The translations under genes were made by a program, and so were the position numbers. DNA of 64,000 nucleotides, taken from positions 16,223 through 80,222 of the forward strand of contig JAVJQA010000025.1 of assembly GCA_040218045.1 (NCBI GenBank), read 5' to 3'. The DNA comes from Marinoscillum sp040218045. Lineage in GTDB: Bacteria > Bacteroidota > Bacteroidia > Cytophagales > Cyclobacteriaceae. This document shows positions 34,815-45,900 of this stretch, piece after piece (within the stretch, counting starts at the first letter, position 1; the number at the start of each line of letters is the position of its first letter). The notes under the pieces were generated by a model. That model was not told the DNA's origin. It saw only the letters and a list, made by a program, of their open reading frames with translations, and searched no databases.

Positions 34815-36156
34815 TTTTAAAACCAAGCTTTTTAAGTCCATTTTGTACTTCCGGAGCAGACATAAACAAATCCCAAAGAAGTCCACTTCGGTAGTTTTCT
34901 ATCATAACTGGAATGGGTCCCTGATCTATAGCAAGGTATCTTGGCAAGTACCAGTTATCACTAAAACTGAATGCATCATATGGGCCATATTTTCCTCTAA
35001 GGGAATCTTGGCCCGGAGCATACAGCCATTTAAGCATTTGCATACTTTCTTTTGGGGTATAAGGAAATGAAGACAATGCAGCAGTAGGCGAAACAACGCC
35101 TAAGTCTCTACCTGGACGGTGACCGGCATATCCCGTCATGCTATAGCTGGATGTAAGTCCCCAACAGTTTTTCCCATAACCTTTAAATCCCTCAGGATTT
35201 TCTACACAGTATGCATAGTGAGATTTGGCATGACTTTCATTCAACATCCAGTATTCACCATACTTATCTGTAAGTCCTTTTGGGTTTAGGCCCAAATAAG
35301 AATAATGCGCCCAGAACAAGGGACCAACTTTTGCTTCATCATGTTCATAGTGGTTCAATACCAGGTCATACCCATAATAAGTCTGATTGGATTCTATTTC
35401 ACCATTTAATGCCCAACCTTTATGGTACACATCAGCATCTACACCATATGTGGGTGATGAAGCAGCCAGTATATACATGATCAAACATTCATTGTACCCA
35501 CCAACCGGGAAGTTCATATCCCATGCGTAGTTTGGAGACCAATGCCAGTAGAGCACATCCTCATTAGCTTTTGTATGCCAATCCCACTCTACATCCTTCC
35601 AAATTGCATCAATTCGTTTTGCCACCTGTTGTTCACGCTCGCTACCATCCTTAAAGTATTCCCGCACAGCAATTAAGCCCTGCATAAGAAATGCGGTCTC
35701 TACCAGGTCACCACCATCATCTTTTTTACTAAATGGTTTCACTTTACCCGTATCTCCATACCACCAGTGTGGATAAACTCCATGAAACCGATCTGCTGAT
35801 TCAAGGAAATCAAGAATCTTCTCATAGCGAATCACTGCTTCTTTACGCGTGATAAACCCACGCTCAATACCAACCAGAATTGCCATGATTCCAAATCCCG
35901 AACCACCGGACGTAACCACATTTTCATCATTGCTTGGGTAGACTCCATCCAAGTGAATCCTCTCTCTTGCCAAACCAGAATTTGGCTCTGCTCCTTCCCA
36001 GAAGTACTGAAAAGTTTGATACTGGACAAGTGATAGTAAAGAGTCTTCCTGATCGGTTACCTGAAAGGCATTCGATGACTTTTGTCTAAATCCACACGAA
36101 AATGCCTGAAATAAAACAATCAACCCTAAAAAGCGATATATCCATCCGTCATTCAT
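34807..36156 (-). CDS. Glycoamylase-like (GH144-type) lipoprotein, copy 3
   Basis: A 449-residue member of the glycoamylase-like family (PF10091), which includes the GH144 endo-beta-1,2-glucanases. The signal peptide ends AFSC (Cys21). The catalytic domain starts LLSLVQYQTFQYFWEGAEP and has the conserved blocks TSGGSGFGIMAILVGIERGF, HWWYGDTGKVKPFS and FWAHYSYLGLNPKG, ending SGLLWDLFMSAPEVQNGL. The start is ATG 36156, inside the overlapping stop of the previous copy (ATGAATGA). It is the third of three tandem paralogs and probably cleaves beta-1,2-glucan at the surface or in the periplasm. Confidence 0.85.
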   Translation of the reverse strand: MNDGWIYRFLGLIVLFQAFSCGFRQKSSNAFQVTDQEDSLLSLVQYQTFQYFWEGAEPNSGLARERIHLDGVYPSNDENVVTSGGSGFGIMAILVGIERGFITRKEAVIRYEKILDFLESADRFHGVYPHWWYGDTGKVKPFSKKDDGGDLVETAFLMQGLIAVREYFKDGSEREQQVAKRIDAIWKDVEWDWHTKANEDVLYWHWSPNYAWDMNFPVGGYNECLIMYILAASSPTYGVDADVYHKGWALNGEIESNQTYYGYDLVLNHYEHDEAKVGPLFWAHYSYLGLNPKGLTDKYGEYWMLNESHAKSHYAYCVENPEGFKGYGKNCWGLTSSYSMTGYAGHRPGRDLGVVSPTAALSSFPYTPKESMQMLKWLYAPGQDSLRGKYGPYDAFSFSDNWYLPRYLAIDQGPIPVMIENYRSGLLWDLFMSAPEVQNGLKKLGFKNE

Positions 36157-37486
36157 ATTCAAATCCAAGTTTTTCTAAACCAGCTCTAACTTCAGGAGCG
36201 GACATAAAAAGCTTCCAAAGTAATCCAGTTCTATAATTTTCAATCATTACAGGAATGGGTCCCTGATCAATTGCCAAATACCATGGTTTGTACCAGTCAT
36301 GTTCTAAACTAAAAGCGTCATAAGGTCCATATTTCCCAATCAAAGAATCCGAAGCATAAATAAACCTGAGGAAATCCATGCTGTATTCTGGAGTATAAGG
36401 AAATGATGAAAGTGCTGCAGTTGGAGTAATCACACCAAAGTCTTCCTCTTTTGGCCGATGTGCTGCATAAAATCGTGGTGAATAGCTGGCTGTGAGCCCC
36501 CAACAGTCTGCTCCATAACCTTCATAGTCAAGGGGGTTTTCAATGCACCATTGTCTGTTTATGAGAGTGTGATTGACGTTATGCTGCCAATAATCAGCAT
36601 ACCGATCTTTTAATTGACGAGGATCTAAGCCCAAATAAGAATAGTGTGCCCAAAACAATGGTCCACCAAATTGCTGAGAATCATTATGTCGCATATCAAG
36701 GTGATATCCATATTGAGAATGTGCAGAATCATTAACAATTTCTCCTGATTTTGCCCATCCACTATGATATACGGATGATTTGATTGAATGAGTTGGTGAC
36801 GAAGCCCCAAGTACATACATAATAAGGCATTCGTTGTATCCAGTCACGGCGAAATTCATAATCCATTCTTTGTCAGGAGACCAATGCCAATAAAGTACAT
36901 CCTGCCCATTTCGTGTATGCCAATCCCACTCCACAGACTTCCATACTTCATTGATTCTATTGGCAATTGATTTCTCACGATCGCTACCCTCCCTGAAATA
37001 CTGTCTTACACACAATAGACCTTGCATTAAGAATGCTGTTTCGACCAGATCGCTACCATTGTCATTTGCTCCGAATGGTTTGACCTTACCAGTATCTCCA
37101 TACCACCAGTGTGGATAAACTCCATGGAATTTATCAGCTGTTTCAAGGAAATTCAGAATCTTTTCAAATCGCTCAACTCCTTGCTGTCGCGAAATAAAAC
37201 CTCTTTCAATGCCAACTAAAATAGCCATCACTCCAAAGCCGGATCCTCCAGAGGTGACTACATTGGGATCTTTATCGGGGTAATCACCATCTGTATGAAT
37301 ACGCTCTGGTGCCATCCCTGAAACGGGCTCTGCACCTTCCCAGAAATAATTAAATGTCTGGTATTGGACCAGATTAAGTAAAGAATCGTCACTTATTGCC
37401 AGTTGGTCAGTTTGTTGTGCTTTTTGAGGTTTCTGACATGCAACTAATCCTATAAGTAAGACAGTATAGATGTATACATTATTCAT
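36149..37486 (-). CDS. Glycoamylase-like (GH144-type) lipoprotein, copy 2
   Basis: A 445-residue paralog of copy 3, with the same lipoprotein plus catalytic-domain layout. The signal peptide ends LVAC (Cys17). It keeps QYQTFNYFWEGAEPVSGM, SGGSGFGVMAILVGIERGF, the HWWYGDTGKVKPFG block and the closing LLWKLFMSAPEVRAGLEKLG. By eye it is closer to copy 3 than to copy 1, which suggests a recent duplication of these two. The start overlaps the stop of copy 1 by 8 bp, and its own stop overlaps the start of copy 3 by 8 bp. Confidence 0.85.
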   Translation of the reverse strand: MNNVYIYTVLLIGLVACQKPQKAQQTDQLAISDDSLLNLVQYQTFNYFWEGAEPVSGMAPERIHTDGDYPDKDPNVVTSGGSGFGVMAILVGIERGFISRQQGVERFEKILNFLETADKFHGVYPHWWYGDTGKVKPFGANDNGSDLVETAFLMQGLLCVRQYFREGSDREKSIANRINEVWKSVEWDWHTRNGQDVLYWHWSPDKEWIMNFAVTGYNECLIMYVLGASSPTHSIKSSVYHSGWAKSGEIVNDSAHSQYGYHLDMRHNDSQQFGGPLFWAHYSYLGLDPRQLKDRYADYWQHNVNHTLINRQWCIENPLDYEGYGADCWGLTASYSPRFYAAHRPKEEDFGVITPTAALSSFPYTPEYSMDFLRFIYASDSLIGKYGPYDAFSLEHDWYKPWYLAIDQGPIPVMIENYRTGLLWKLFMSAPEVRAGLEKLGFEYE

Positions 37487-39473
37487 AGCTCATATCCAGT
37501 TTATCCAGACCATTTTGGATTTCAGGAGCGGACATAAATAAATCCCAAAGTAAGCCACTCCTATGATTTTCAATCATAACAATAATAGGGCCCTGATCTA
37601 TAGCTAAGTATGACGAAGCTGTCCATTCTTCATTAAAATTGATCGCATCATAAAATCCATAATCACCCCATAGCCTGTCCCCGACGATATAATAAAAATG
37701 TTTTATGGCCTTCATCGATTGTTCAGGAGTATATGGAATGGAGGAAATAGCTGCTGTTGGAGTAATCACACCAAGGTCATTATCTGGCGAATGGGCATTG
37801 TAGCCCTGATGGTTATCACTGGCAGTTAACCCCCAGCAATGCGCTGTATAACCTACATAATCCTTAGGGTTTGCCTGGCAATAGGCCCAATTGATTAATG
37901 AATGGTTTACATTCTGGTCCCAGTAACTGGCATATTGATCTGAAAGATTTCTGGGGTCAAGTCCAAGAAAAGAATAATGAGAAAAGAATAATGGACCACC
38001 TTTATCTGACCTTAAATCCAATTGGTAATTGTAATATGAATTTCCATTGCTATTGACCATGACTCCATTTCTAGCCCAACCACTCGTGTACACTGACTTG
38101 TCTATGCTATGTGTTGGTGATGAAGCTGCAAGTACGTAAACTATTAGGGCTTCATTCCATCCCTGGATTTTATGATTCATTTCCCAACCAAAGTTGGGAG
38201 ACCAGTGCCAATAAAGTACATTTTGATCCCCTTGAGTATACCAATCCCATTCTACCGCTTCCCATAGTGTATTGATCTTATCAATGATCTGGGATTCATT
38301 GGAATTAGAAGCATCCAAATACTGACGAACCGTAATCAATCCCTGAATCATAAAGGAAGTTTCTACAAGATCTCCCCCATTATCTTTAGAACTAAAAGGT
38401 CTGACGGTACCGGTAGTTCCGTTTAACCAATGTGACCAAACACCATGAAACCGGTCTGCATGATTATGTAAGAAATTAACAATTTTAGAAAGTCTTTGAA
38501 CACCTTCCTCTCGAGTAATAAAGCCACGCTCTATTCCCACAATAATTGACATCACTCCGAACCCGGAGCCTCCGATGGTCACGGTCTCTCCTGAGGTATT
38601 CCTTTCTCTGGCAAGACCGCTGGTGGGATGCCCAAAATCCCAGAAATACTTAAAGGTTTGTTCCTGGATTTTAGTTAATAACTCATCATCTGATATTTCG
38701 GGGAATTTCAGTGTGGAGTCGAGTTCTGTAATAAAATTGGTTTCAAATCCTTCGAAATCAATTGCTCCGATAGAATTAATACTTTCATCTAAAACTAAAT
38801 CGTAAGCAGTATAATAGTCTATTTCTTCATCTGAAGCGATTGTTAGTTGCCTTCCGTCAACGGTGGTGGTAATCCCAACCTTTCTATTTCCTTTTTTCAA
38901 TTGTACCGTGTTTTCATCAATCGACTCCTCATCAATATTTGCAGAGAATGTGGCAATAATTTGTAAACTGAGAGGAACATTCCTTATTTGATTTCTTTCA
39001 GTTAAGTCTATACTTCCGGCGGTAATTGACTCGAGGACTAACAACCCTGGCAGCGTTCGGAATTTGTAATCAGTTCCTGAAAATGTCGTTTCACCATCTG
39101 CACTTTTAACATTGGTAAAAGTGATGGTGTATTCTGTGTAAGAATTCAATGGTTCAATCGGATAGATTGTAAGGCTTCTGTTACCATTGAAGAAATTAAT
39201 TCTTAGGGGTAATGTATTCTCTTCTTCATCAATAATTGAAAGAGACTCAGTAAATCCTGTTGTGTCAATGGCCAGATTAAAAGATGCCGTTATTGAGGAA
39301 TTAAGGGATACGTCTACTATTGTCGTGTTGAATAGGCTCTGATTATTAATTTGAAGAGAGGAAAGTACAAGAGCTGGCTTTGGCTCACTTTTCTCTTCAC
39401 ATCTAAAAATAAGTGTGACCCCAATAATTAGTAAAAAAAATGTAATGTAAGAATGAATGTGAAGGTATCTCAC
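37479..39473 (-). CDS. GH144-type lipoprotein with two N-terminal Ig-like domains, copy 1
   Basis: A 664-residue lipoprotein (Cys25 in LIFRC, followed by EEKSEP, an acidic start fitting surface export). Two bacterial Ig-like (Big_5 type) domains occupy about 30-135 and 136-235, with the motif YTEYTITFTNVKSADG in the first. The glycoamylase-like catalytic domain follows from about 243: KIQEQTFKYFWDFGHPTSG, GGSGFGVMSIIVGIERGF and HWSPNFGWEMNHKIQG. It ends SGLLWDLFMSAPEIQNGLDK. The Ig spacers would hold the enzyme away from the membrane, so this copy is a good candidate for the surface endo-glucanase. Confidence 0.87.
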   Translation of the reverse strand: MRYLHIHSYITFFLLIIGVTLIFRCEEKSEPKPALVLSSLQINNQSLFNTTIVDVSLNSSITASFNLAIDTTGFTESLSIIDEEENTLPLRINFFNGNRSLTIYPIEPLNSYTEYTITFTNVKSADGETTFSGTDYKFRTLPGLLVLESITAGSIDLTERNQIRNVPLSLQIIATFSANIDEESIDENTVQLKKGNRKVGITTTVDGRQLTIASDEEIDYYTAYDLVLDESINSIGAIDFEGFETNFITELDSTLKFPEISDDELLTKIQEQTFKYFWDFGHPTSGLARERNTSGETVTIGGSGFGVMSIIVGIERGFITREEGVQRLSKIVNFLHNHADRFHGVWSHWLNGTTGTVRPFSSKDNGGDLVETSFMIQGLITVRQYLDASNSNESQIIDKINTLWEAVEWDWYTQGDQNVLYWHWSPNFGWEMNHKIQGWNEALIVYVLAASSPTHSIDKSVYTSGWARNGVMVNSNGNSYYNYQLDLRSDKGGPLFFSHYSFLGLDPRNLSDQYASYWDQNVNHSLINWAYCQANPKDYVGYTAHCWGLTASDNHQGYNAHSPDNDLGVITPTAAISSIPYTPEQSMKAIKHFYYIVGDRLWGDYGFYDAINFNEEWTASSYLAIDQGPIIVMIENHRSGLLWDLFMSAPEIQNGLDKLDMSYE

Positions 39474-39552
39474 TATTGCAGGTTTAAAGGGGATAAGAAA
39501 CTATCCCGGGATAATCCCGGGATAGAATTTTACTTATAAATCAATTTAAGTA

Positions 39553-41379
39553 CTAGTTACCAGCAGCTTTTAAATCTGCAATCTGAGCTGGGGTTAAAAT
39601 ACCGCTGAATATTCTAAGTTCATCCAGCATGCTTGTTTCACCCAGGTGATTCCATTCTGCAAAACGAGGAGCTCCTGAACCGATTGACATTAGATCACAG
39701 CCAGTCCAGTCTACAACTAATTCTTCTGAACTCACAGCAGCCAATATCCCATTAAGATACACCTGGCTCTTACCGCCACCAACTGTGACTGCTAAGTGCA
39801 ACCAATCTTCTCTTGCAGCATCAAAAGTGGCAAATCCACCACCATCAACCCAGGCATCGGCTTCACCTGTTCCAACATTCATCTTAAAGGTTTGAGTTAC
39901 ATCACCACCTTCTCTGAAAAATCTAAATCCTTTTGTGAGGTTATTCAACGCTGGATCTTCACCATGAACTGCACTAACTGTAAGAATACCAGCTCGTGTA
40001 GCAGTTGGATCCAATTTGATCCAAACGGAAGCTGAGAATTGATCCCCAAGTAATCCCTCAGTTGGGATAGTTAAGTAGGAATCAACATCTCCCGAGTAAG
40101 CTTTACCTGACACTCCTCCATCAACTACTGAAGGTGTTCCCACTTGTGTGACTGACAACTCAGCTCCTGTAACACTGAAATCAGTATCAAATGACATGTA
40201 CAATACTTCAGTAGCATCTTCTCCATCTATTGGATCTAACATTGGATCGTCTGGATCTTCAATTGCCGGATCACCAAATTCCAATCCAGTCAAAGTTTCA
40301 AGCTCAGCTTCAGTTAAAGCTTTATTGAAAATTCTCAACTCATCAAGTGAACTCAAATCAGAATTGTGATCCCACTGAGTAAATCGTGGTACCCCAGACA
40401 TGATGCTCAATAGATCACAGCCGGTCACGTCCATTCCAGTATGCTCAGCATTTTCAGCCACTTTCCCGCCATCGATATAAAAAGCAGCAGTTGTTTCTCC
40501 GATGACCAATGCAAAATGATGCCACTCATCTACTGTAGGGTCCAAATCTGCTAAGGCACCTCCATCAAGCCACACACTAAAGGCCTCTTCGGCTCCATTT
40601 CCGAAATGGGCCTTGATTCTTTGGGTGGCTCCAGCGTTTGTAGCCTCTCTAAAAATTCTAAATCCATGCTTCAAATTATTCTGAAACTCTTCATTTGCGG
40701 GATCTTCTGGAGCCATAATCAAAATTCCTGCTCTGTCTGGATCAGCATTAATTTTCATATATACTGACACAGTCATTTCCGTAGATTGGATACCTTCAGT
40801 TGGGAAAGTCAGGTATGAATCGGTAGCACCTTTGTAAGCATCGTCTCCTTCTTTTCCTTCTCCAGCAAATTCTGGTGATCCAACAACAGTTGCATCTGCC
40901 TCATTTACCAGATCTGTATAATTACCTTCAAAAGGCATATACAGCACTTCACCATCCATTGGGGTGTATGGGTTTAGTGTTTCTTTAGTAAAAGTAGATG
41001 TAGCTGAACCTGTTTTGCCCGCTAAATCTGTAGCTGTTACTGTAATTGTATATTCTCCATCAGCCACATCTGTTTTATCAACATTGCCAGTGTAACTTCT
41101 GAAATCTGTAAATGTGGTTACTTCTTCAAGTTGAGTACCATCTAAGTCTACAACAACCGAAGCTAACTCTACATCATCTGTTGCTGTGAACTTGATGCTA
41201 ACTGTGGTAGTCTCATCAAGTGTACTGATAACTTTCCCATCAGTAGGTGCACTGATGGTGACAACTGGAGCTTCCAGATCTTCCTCTGTCTCATCAATTG
41301 GATCTTCATCACCGCAGGATATTACGGTTACCAATACTGCCAATGACGCAAGTATTGACAAACTTCTTAGAATTTTCAT
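39553..41379 (-). CDS. Surface lipoprotein with Ig-like and two LamG-type domains
   Basis: A 608-residue lipoprotein encoded right after susD, in the place usually taken by a surface glycan-binding protein. The signal peptide ends TVISC (Cys22), followed by acidic residues. An Ig-like domain (about 37-130) is followed by two concanavalin/LamG-like domains that are internal repeats of each other (about 140-360 and 390-608). Both contain VLYM(P/S)F, SYLT(F/I)PTEG, GCDL(L/M)SI and SSLDELRIF/SMLDELRIF-like strands. The longer frame back to 41601 overlaps susD, so ATG 41379 at the lipoprotein signal is the start. Glycan binding is inferred from fold and position. Confidence 0.82.
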   Translation of the reverse strand: MKILRSLSILASLAVLVTVISCGDEDPIDETEEDLEAPVVTISAPTDGKVISTLDETTTVSIKFTATDDVELASVVVDLDGTQLEEVTTFTDFRSYTGNVDKTDVADGEYTITVTATDLAGKTGSATSTFTKETLNPYTPMDGEVLYMPFEGNYTDLVNEADATVVGSPEFAGEGKEGDDAYKGATDSYLTFPTEGIQSTEMTVSVYMKINADPDRAGILIMAPEDPANEEFQNNLKHGFRIFREATNAGATQRIKAHFGNGAEEAFSVWLDGGALADLDPTVDEWHHFALVIGETTAAFYIDGGKVAENAEHTGMDVTGCDLLSIMSGVPRFTQWDHNSDLSSLDELRIFNKALTEAELETLTGLEFGDPAIEDPDDPMLDPIDGEDATEVLYMSFDTDFSVTGAELSVTQVGTPSVVDGGVSGKAYSGDVDSYLTIPTEGLLGDQFSASVWIKLDPTATRAGILTVSAVHGEDPALNNLTKGFRFFREGGDVTQTFKMNVGTGEADAWVDGGGFATFDAAREDWLHLAVTVGGGKSQVYLNGILAAVSSEELVVDWTGCDLMSIGSGAPRFAEWNHLGETSMLDELRIFSGILTPAQIADLKAAGN

Positions 41380-41422
41380 GTTATTTAGTTTAATTAATTG
41401 TAAGTATTTAGGGTAAATAAAT

Positions 41423-42955
41423 TCATTGTGGATTGTCCAGCTGAGGCAACAAATCGATCTGTTGCAATGGGTAAGGAAGAAAACGATCTTCGCTGCTATA
41501 CCCATTAAGTTCGCTGGTCCGATCATGGCGAACAAGATCATAAAACCTGATTCCCCATTCCATTCCAAATTCTGCAAGTTTTTCATCCAAGACATTATCA
41601 AGTGTAACCCCTGTAATATTGCCTAGACCAGCACGGGCACGAACCTCATTTACAGCCGCATCTGCACTCATGGCTGTACTTGTAGCTCCACTAACTAATG
41701 CTTCCGCATGCATCAGTAGAATCTCAGCATAGCGAATGCAGATGAAATTTTTATTGGAACCATATTCCGTCCTTCCCGGGATCATCTGATTGGATGGCAA
41801 ATAGTGTTTACCACTATAAAAGATCGCTCTCGGATTTGAGCTTCCGTCAGTAGTTCCAATGACATCATTATCTCTGGTTGTATTACTTACAAACTCTGGA
41901 AGATTTTCATATCCGGGTTCTGCTGTCAAACTATCAATTCCCTGATCTGTAAAAAGAACACTGGTTTCTAATCGAGTGGTCTCCCCTCTATCCAGCATGA
42001 ATTTGATATATTTCATCGTTGGTTCCCAAAATCCCCAACCAGTGCCAACTCCAGCTACTTCTGGAGTCCAGTTTGTAGGTCCGAAAAAACCATGAGTGTA
42101 TCGCACTCCCTCTCCAGTTCCTTGTCCAAAGTCAGAATACTGAAATTCCAATAGGTTTTCATTTGCCAATTTCCCAGGAGTCTTGAACAACTCATAAAAA
42201 TCAGGATAAAGCGTAAATGCACCAGAGCTAATAATTTCGCTTGTTGCGTCAGCCACTTTTTGCCAATTTTGTAATTCCAGATTAGCCATAGCTTTAACCG
42301 CCAAAGCAGTGTACCTGGTCACTCCACCTGGTATGTAATTTCGCTCACTTGGAGCCACATCGAGCAACGCAGGCATTGCCTCATCCATCAAATCTGATAT
42401 ATGTACCATCACATCATTGAATGGAGTTACCTGTGCATCATAAAGTTCATCTGCCTGAGAGCTTTGTGGGATAAGTATTCCTCCCCAAATTCTCGCTAGT
42501 TGAAGTAATTCATAACCCTGCATCACTTTAATTTCAGCGATATACTGCTGACCAACGCCAGGATCATTGGACTTGGAATTGAATTTTTCAATTTCTTCAA
42601 TAGCTGCGTGCCAGTTAATAATATCTGAGTAAAGGTTCAACCAGACTGAATTGTATATCCAGAAAGAGCGATCGTATCTAAACGCTTCCGTTTCAAATAA
42701 GGGTACCTGATCTCCTTCAGCGTTAACATCATCTCCTCTTACAGAAACTAGAGGGAATGTCTCCCACTGTATACTAAAAAGTGAATAGTATGCTCCTTCA
42801 ATGAGTTCTTTTCTGTAACTAAGATCATTATAATTGATACCTGACTCCACAACTGTATCTTCCTGTGGGTTGTCAAGTGCAGAATCACATGATGGTGCCA
42901 GAAAAATGACAGCCGTTAGCAAAATCACACTGTTGAAAAATTTATACGATTTCAT
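41423..42955 (-). CDS. susD: SusD-family outer-membrane glycan-binding lipoprotein
   Basis: A 510-residue SusD homolog. SusD proteins form a lid over the SusC channel and bind the oligosaccharide. The lipoprotein signal ends LAPSC (Cys23). The all-helical TPR-like body follows, with the family features LLQLARIWGGILIPQ, YTALAVKAMANLELQNWQKVADATSEII and the C-terminal IRYAEILLMHAEALV and WGIRFYDLVRHDR blocks. ATG 42955 is preferred over the ATG four codons upstream. It starts 18 bp after the susC stop, the standard SusC/SusD pair. Confidence 0.95.
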   Translation of the reverse strand: MKSYKFFNSVILLTAVIFLAPSCDSALDNPQEDTVVESGINYNDLSYRKELIEGAYYSLFSIQWETFPLVSVRGDDVNAEGDQVPLFETEAFRYDRSFWIYNSVWLNLYSDIINWHAAIEEIEKFNSKSNDPGVGQQYIAEIKVMQGYELLQLARIWGGILIPQSSQADELYDAQVTPFNDVMVHISDLMDEAMPALLDVAPSERNYIPGGVTRYTALAVKAMANLELQNWQKVADATSEIISSGAFTLYPDFYELFKTPGKLANENLLEFQYSDFGQGTGEGVRYTHGFFGPTNWTPEVAGVGTGWGFWEPTMKYIKFMLDRGETTRLETSVLFTDQGIDSLTAEPGYENLPEFVSNTTRDNDVIGTTDGSSNPRAIFYSGKHYLPSNQMIPGRTEYGSNKNFICIRYAEILLMHAEALVSGATSTAMSADAAVNEVRARAGLGNITGVTLDNVLDEKLAEFGMEWGIRFYDLVRHDRTSELNGYSSEDRFLPYPLQQIDLLPQLDNPQ

Positions 42956-42973
42956 ATCAAATGTCATTTTCTG

Positions 42974-45900
42974 TTAAAACTTAAGATTTAGACCTGCTGT
43001 ATAGACCGCTGGAATCGGATAAGTCTGTCTATCAATACCATTGGCAACTTCGGGGTTAAAGCCATTGTAATTAAAAACAGTCACTGGTCGTTCAGCGGTT
43101 AGGGTAATTCTTGCTTCTGGCATGTCTTTACCAAATAAACTGCCTCCACCAAAATCATACGAAAGCCTCACATTTTGAAGTCTGAAGTAAGAACCATCTT
43201 CAACAAAATAATCGCTCATGGCCTGATTGTAACCTTTTCTCAATCCCGCCGCAGATGGGTACTTGTCAGATGATCCTGGTCCGTCCCATAGGTTGCTAAT
43301 CAAATCAGCGTCCAGATTAGGGTCGGTAGTGAATATGATTTCTCCACGTTTTCTATTGAGAATTTTGTGACCTCTCTGCCCCTGAATATTGGCTGTCAAT
43401 TCAAACTTTTTATAATTAGCACCCAGGTTAAATCCGTAGGTCAACTTTGGAAGGAAAGAACCTAGAACAACTCTATCCAGATCATCGATCATTCCATCTC
43501 CATTTTGATCTTTATATTTAAAGTCTCCAGGCTCTAAAGAATTATCAGTAATAAATTCATTGGTTAAGCCACTATTTGTGACTTCCTCTGGCGTTTGAAA
43601 AACCCCTTCTACTTCATACCCATAAAATGCTTCCAAAGGAGAACCCAGGATTGACCGTTGCCTAAATTCAGCCTGACCAGCATCCAGATATTGTTGACCA
43701 CCAAGGCGAATAACCTCATTAGTCAATGTTGCAAAATTTAGTCCTACTGTGTATCTGAAATCATTATTAACCTTGGTGTTCCAGTTAGCTGCTAATTCAA
43801 ATCCCTTATTTCTGAAAGTAGCTGCATTTCTTTTAACTGATGCTCTAACCAGAGGAAGAATAACTGTGAGTACTGCGTCTTCCGTATCTCTGATGTAATA
43901 ATCAGCGTCTAATGATAAGCGTCCACTAAACAAGGTTGTGGTTATTCCAACGTTTGTTTCAACAGTTGTTTCCCATCGATCCAAATAGCTAAATTGCTTG
44001 ATCGGAACAACCCCACTTTGTAGTTGATCATTGATTGCGAATGAGTTTGCTTCATAGGTTGGTTGACCTATTGCTGCAGCAACACCAGCATTTCCGAGTT
44101 TACCCCAACTACCTCTCAACTTTAAATAATTCACGTAAGGAATATTGATAAAAGATTCCTCCGAAAGAACCCATCCAGCACCCACGGTTGGAAATAAGCC
44201 CCACTTCTTTTGAAATTTATTGGTTCCATCCCGACGAAGCGTACCGTAAACGAGGTATTTATCCTGAAAATTATATGCTATTCTTCCAAAGTATGATGTG
44301 CCATAAAATGAACGACCTTCATCTCCTGAAGCTCCTCTATTGATCTCTTCTGAAGAATTTGTATAGTACCAAAGCTCTTCATTATCAAAACTTGGATTAA
44401 CATACAAACTGTCACCTCGAAGGAAAATTTTATGGAAAGTTTCTGTTCTATAAGAATATCCAGCCATTGCTGAGATATTGTGATTTCCAAAGGATTGATT
44501 ATAGGTTAATATGTTATCCCATATTTGGTCAAATGACGTCTCATTGCCTTTGTATAAACCAGACTGGTTAAATGAAACGCCGTCATTGTTCTCAAAATCA
44601 ATATTTCTAATATTCAGAGAATTGTAGGTGTAATTGTAGGAGGTCTTAAGTTTTAGTTTGTTAGGGATGAGTTCTAATTCTGCAAAGAAATTTCCCAGAA
44701 TTCTACCTACCTTATTTTGATCATCACTATAAAGCATGTTGAAGTAAGGATTCTGCCTCCCTCTATACCCGAGTTTTTGAGCATTAGCCAATTTCACAGG
44801 ATAAGCATCTGCATTGCTCTCATCATATACAGGTATGATCGGGACTGCAAAGTAGGTATTAAACCATACAGCCTGAGGTGCTACATGCTGTTCAGATTGA
44901 GTTAGATTAATTGTACCACCTACATTGATCCACTCCTTTACCGTGATATCAAGCTTAGTTCTAAAATTGTACCTTTCATATGAGTTTTGAACCTCTTTTA
45001 CTAAACCCTCCTGATTAAAATACCCGGCACTTACAGAATATCTAGCAGATGTAGATCCGCCATTCACCGTGACTGTATGACTTTGCTGAGGAGCGTAATC
45101 CCTCATAACTTCATCATACCAATCTGTATCAACTGCGGGAAGGTCAGGATTTGTTCGACTCCTTCCATATCGCTGAAAGGCATTGTTCAAAAATGAAACA
45201 TCAGCATTTGAGCCTGTAGAGCGCGCATAATTAGCAAACTGCTCCGTATTTGCCATTTTCAAAACATTTTGTGGAACTTGTACACCATAGTATCCATCAT
45301 AGGTAAGTGTTGGTTCCTGATTGTAAGATCCTCTCTTGGTTTCAATAAGAACGACTCCATTTGCCGCTCTAACGCCATAAATAGCAGCCGCAGAGGCATC
45401 TTTCAGTACTGATATTGTTTCAATATCAGCTGGATTTAAAAAATCAATGTTGTCCAGAAACATTCCATCAACAACGTACAACGGACTAGACTCACCTTCC
45501 AGTGTTCCAACACCTCTTACTCTAACTGTTGGGCCAGAACCTGGGGCTCCAGAACTTACAATTTGCACACCTGGCACTTTTCCTTGCAGTGATTGCATAG
45601 CTGTGCTAGTTGGTGTTTTAGTTATTTCATCTGCCTTAATGGTAGTAATTGCTGATGTTAGATCTTTTTCTCTCTGAGTACCATAACCAACTACAACTAC
45701 TTCCTCTAATTCCTCCAGATTAAGTTCCAGGTCAATATTCACCGTAGTTCTGTTGTTAAGAGGTAATTCCCTGGATTTATATCCGATATAGCTTACTACT
45801 AATATCGCGTCTGAATCACCTACTTCAAATTGGTAGTTACCATCGATATCAGTGATGGTGCCATTCGTGGTACCTTTCTCAACTATGCTGGCGCCAATCA

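Noticed and set aside
34596..34886. 96-codon frame as an independent intact gene
   Set aside because: It starts inside the upstream GH144-type gene, and its content is a signal peptide plus one hydrolase strand. The frame resumes after the stop, so a remnant is the better reading.
41380..41601. N-terminal extension of the LamG lipoprotein
   Set aside because: It overlaps the susD 3' end, has no family content and would place the lipoprotein signal 75 residues inside the protein.
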